Positions 62,225 through 64,000 of a stretch of 64,000 nucleotides of DNA are shown here, piece after piece. The notes under the pieces were generated by a model that made no database searches, was not told the origin of the DNA, and worked only from the letters and a program-made list of their open reading frames with translations. Origin of the DNA: UBA4615 sp046046245 (GTDB taxonomy: Bacteria; Pseudomonadota; Gammaproteobacteria; Burkholderiales; Burkholderiaceae_E). The position numbers were made by a program, and so were the translations under genes. Where the stretch lies: the NCBI GenBank assembly GCA_046046245.1, contig JBJOKE010000008.1, forward strand, positions 62,001 through 126,000. Direction: 5' to 3'. How positions within the stretch are numbered: position 1 is the first letter of the stretch; each line of letters starts with the position of its first letter.

Positions 62225-63177
62225 GCTGCGGTGGCTCCGACTCGGCGCGCGCCCGCCGTCAGCGCGGCGCGCAGCGCCCGGGCGGCATCGCGCACGACCG
62301 CGTCCGCCTCGGGCAGGTGGTTGAAGAGTCTCGCGAACCCGTGCGCGAGCCCCGGGACGACGCGGGTCTCGACCGGCACGCCCGCGCGCCGCAGCGCCTC
62401 GCCATAGGCGAGCGCCTCGTCCCGCAGCACGTCGTATTGAGCGGCGACGATCCAGGCGGGCGAGCTGCCGGAGAGGTCCGCGCGCCGGACCGGGGCGACC
62501 TCGGGATCGGCGCGGCGGGCGTCGTCGACGTAGTGCCGGAAGAACCAGTCCATGTCGCCCCGCGTGAGCGGCAACCCCTCGCCGTGCTCGCGGTAGCTCG
62601 GCCGGTCGAGATCGGCGTCGGCGACCGGGTAGAACAGGCACTGCAGCGCGATCGGCACGCGGCCCTCGAGCCGCGCGGCCGCCACCGTCGCCAGGTTCGC
62701 GCCGGCGCTGTCGCCCGCGACGGCGACCGGCCGCGGTGCGCCGAGCAGCGCGCAGGCGTTCGCCGCCGCCCATGCGACCGCGTCCTCCGCGTCCTCGAGA
62801 CCGGCGGGGAAGGGGTGCTCGGGCGCGAGCCGGTACTCGACCGACAGGACCGCGCAGCCCGAGTGCGCGACGAGCGCCCGCGCGAGCAGGTCGTAGTCGT
62901 CCACCGAGCCGCAGACCCAGCCGCCGCCGTGCAGGTAGACCACGAGCCCGACCTCGTCGTCGGCCCGTGCGGCGCGGTAGAGCCGCGCCGACACCGCGCC
63001 GGCGCGCGTCGGCACCGACAGGTCGCCGACCGGCCCGACCTCGGGTCCGCGGCCGAGCGCCGCGCGCCCCGCCGCGACCAGCTCGCGCGCCTGCGCCGGC
63101 GTGCCGCCGGACAGCCCCGGCCGGCCCGCGGCGCGGGCCGCGTCCATCATCGTCCGCACGAACGGATGCAGTGCCAT
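62221..63177 (-). CDS. Alpha/beta hydrolase, hormone-sensitive-lipase family esterase
   Basis: 318 residues. Oxyanion motif YLHGGGW, nucleophile elbow GDSAG near residue 160, the Asp candidate in AQYDVLRDE and the His in PGLAHGFARL. HSL-type (family IV) esterase for short esters. In the operon it would hydrolyse the ester or lactone made by the monooxygenase. 16 bp downstream of the dehydrogenase gene. Confidence 0.92.
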   Translation of the reverse strand: MALHPFVRTMMDAARAAGRPGLSGGTPAQARELVAAGRAALGRGPEVGPVGDLSVPTRAGAVSARLYRAARADDEVGLVVYLHGGGWVCGSVDDYDLLARALVAHSGCAVLSVEYRLAPEHPFPAGLEDAEDAVAWAAANACALLGAPRPVAVAGDSAGANLATVAAARLEGRVPIALQCLFYPVADADLDRPSYREHGEGLPLTRGDMDWFFRHYVDDARRADPEVAPVRRADLSGSSPAWIVAAQYDVLRDEALAYGEALRRAGVPVETRVVPGLAHGFARLFNHLPEADAVVRDAARALRAALTAGARRVGATAA

Positions 63178-63193
63178 CGCCCGCCCTCCGCGC

Positions 63194-64000
63194 TCAGGGC
63201 ACGAGCACGACGCGTCCGACGACCCGGCCCGCGCGCAGGTCGGCGAGCGCCGCGTCGGCGTCGGCGAGCGCTCGCCGGTCGATCGGCATCGCGAGCGGCG
63301 GGCCCGCCCGCACCAGCGCGACCAGCTCGCGAAGCTCGGCCGGGCTGCCGATGTAGCTGCCCTGCAGCGTCGCGGCGCGCATCGGCAGCAGCGGCACCGC
63401 GAGCGTCGCCGCGCCGCCCAGCAGGCCCACCACGACGATGCGACCGCCCTTGTCGAGCATCTCGTAGGCGAGCGCCACGGTCTCGCCGCTGCCCACCAGG
63501 TCCATCACGAAGCCCACCGGTCCGCCCAGCGCCTCGCGGATCCGCGCGGCCGCGTCGGGCACCTTCGGATCGATCGCGGCGACCGCGCCGGCCGCCAGCG
63601 CCGCCTCGCGCTTGCGCGCGTCGATCTCGACGACGACCGCGCCCTTCGCGTTCATCCGGCGCATCAGGTCGAGCGCCATCAGCCCCAGCCCGCCCGCGCC
63701 GAAGACGACGATGCGCTCGGTCTGCAGCAGCGGTCCCGCCTTCTTCAGCGCGCCGTAGGTGGTCAGGCCCGCGCAGGCGAGCGGCGCGGCGGCGACCGGG
63801 TCGAGCGCGCCGAGGTCGATCAGGTAGCGCGGATGCGGAACGAGGATGTGGTCGGCGTAGCCGCCCGGCCGGTTGACGCCGAGGAAGCGCGGCGCGGTGC
63901 ACAGGTGCTCGTCGCCCGCCTGGCAGGCGCGGCAGCTGCCGCAGCCGATCCAGCTGCAGACCACGTGCCGCGAGCCGATCGCCACGCCGGCCGCATCCGG
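63194..64000 (-). CDS. Zinc-containing alcohol dehydrogenase, 5' truncated by the window
   Basis: About 268 residues visible; the frame is open through base 64000, so the N-terminus with the catalytic zinc Cys/His lies outside. Structural zinc site CGSCRACQAGDEHLC, Rossmann GAGGLGLMALDLM, and a C-terminal DADAALADLRAGRVVGRVVL typical of medium-chain dehydrogenases. Probably oxidises the alcohol that gives the monooxygenase its ketone substrate. The GTG near 63985 is internal, not the start. Confidence 0.88.
   Translation of the reverse strand, partial: PDAAGVAIGSRHVVCSWIGCGSCRACQAGDEHLCTAPRFLGVNRPGGYADHILVPHPRYLIDLGALDPVAAAPLACAGLTTYGALKKAGPLLQTERIVVFGAGGLGLMALDLMRRMNAKGAVVVEIDARKREAALAAGAVAAIDPKVPDAAARIREALGGPVGFVMDLVGSGETVALAYEMLDKGGRIVVVGLLGGAATLAVPLLPMRAATLQGSYIGSPAELRELVALVRAGPPLAMPIDRRALADADAALADLRAGRVVGRVVLVP

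Overview
The window is very GC-rich, has mostly short intergenic gaps, and is packed with genes in long same-strand runs joined by ATGA or GTGA overlaps. The gene content (three Bug/TctC-type solute receptors, a propionyl-CoA/methylmalonyl-CoA module, a Tad pilus locus, IclR and MarR regulators of acyl-CoA catabolism) points to a betaproteobacterium, most likely Burkholderiales. That placement is an inference from gene content. I saw no rRNA or tRNA genes, CRISPR arrays, integrases or transposases, so this looks like chromosomal sequence without an obvious recent island.

Layout. (1) 1-10796, plus strand: part of a surface-polysaccharide locus. It holds a FAD oxidoreductase (5' end outside the window), a NodB-type deacetylase, an asparagine-synthase-like amidotransferase and five enzymes matching the WbpA/B/E/D/I route from UDP-GlcNAc to UDP-2,3-diacetamido-2,3-dideoxy-mannuronic acid. 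A flippase-like integral membrane protein closes the run. (2) 10848-19268, minus strand: a seven-gene operon built around an acyl carrier protein. It contains a holo-ACP synthase, the ACP, a family-2-type glycosidase, a fused pair of alpha/beta hydrolases, an acyl-CoA-dehydrogenase-like flavoprotein, a stand-alone class II aaRS-like amino acid:[carrier protein] ligase and a DUF1839 protein. This is the strongest candidate for an undescribed system. (3) 19486-26795, minus: methylmalonyl-CoA mutase, MeaB GTPase, propionyl-CoA carboxylase beta and alpha, and a glyoxalase-fold protein that may be the epimerase; together they take propionyl-CoA to succinyl-CoA. (4) 26967-38636, minus: a Tad/Flp pilus operon with an FHA domain fused to the CpaF ATPase and no TadZ/CpaE or prepilin peptidase in the window.

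(5) 38941-41681, minus: isocitrate lyase with a complex AT-richer promoter region, then an old-yellow-enzyme reductase; on the plus strand a nitroreductase, and a truncated YCII-domain remnant. (6) 43503-50409: an acyl-CoA catabolic operon (dienoyl-CoA-reductase-like SDR, acyl-CoA dehydrogenase, solute receptor, CoA transferase, crotonase) plus an IclR gene and a divergent second crotonase. A 21-bp IclR-like palindrome occurs both upstream of the operon and between the IclR gene and its divergent neighbour. (7) 50423-60528: a nitronate-monooxygenase-like flavoprotein, then a plus-strand operon (SDR, acyl-CoA dehydrogenase, SDR, acyl-CoA synthetase) facing a minus-strand operon (solute receptor, acyl-CoA synthetase, solute receptor), and a MarR regulator. 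Both operons have a predicted promoter with the same GTATGCATG-type element in the -35/-10 spacer, which suggests one MarR regulon. (8) 60599-64000, minus: a zinc alcohol dehydrogenase (5' end outside the window), an HSL-type esterase and a Baeyer-Villiger monooxygenase, a coherent cassette for opening ketones through esters.

All assignments are by eye from motifs, lengths and context. No database search was run; promoter and operator calls are the least certain.
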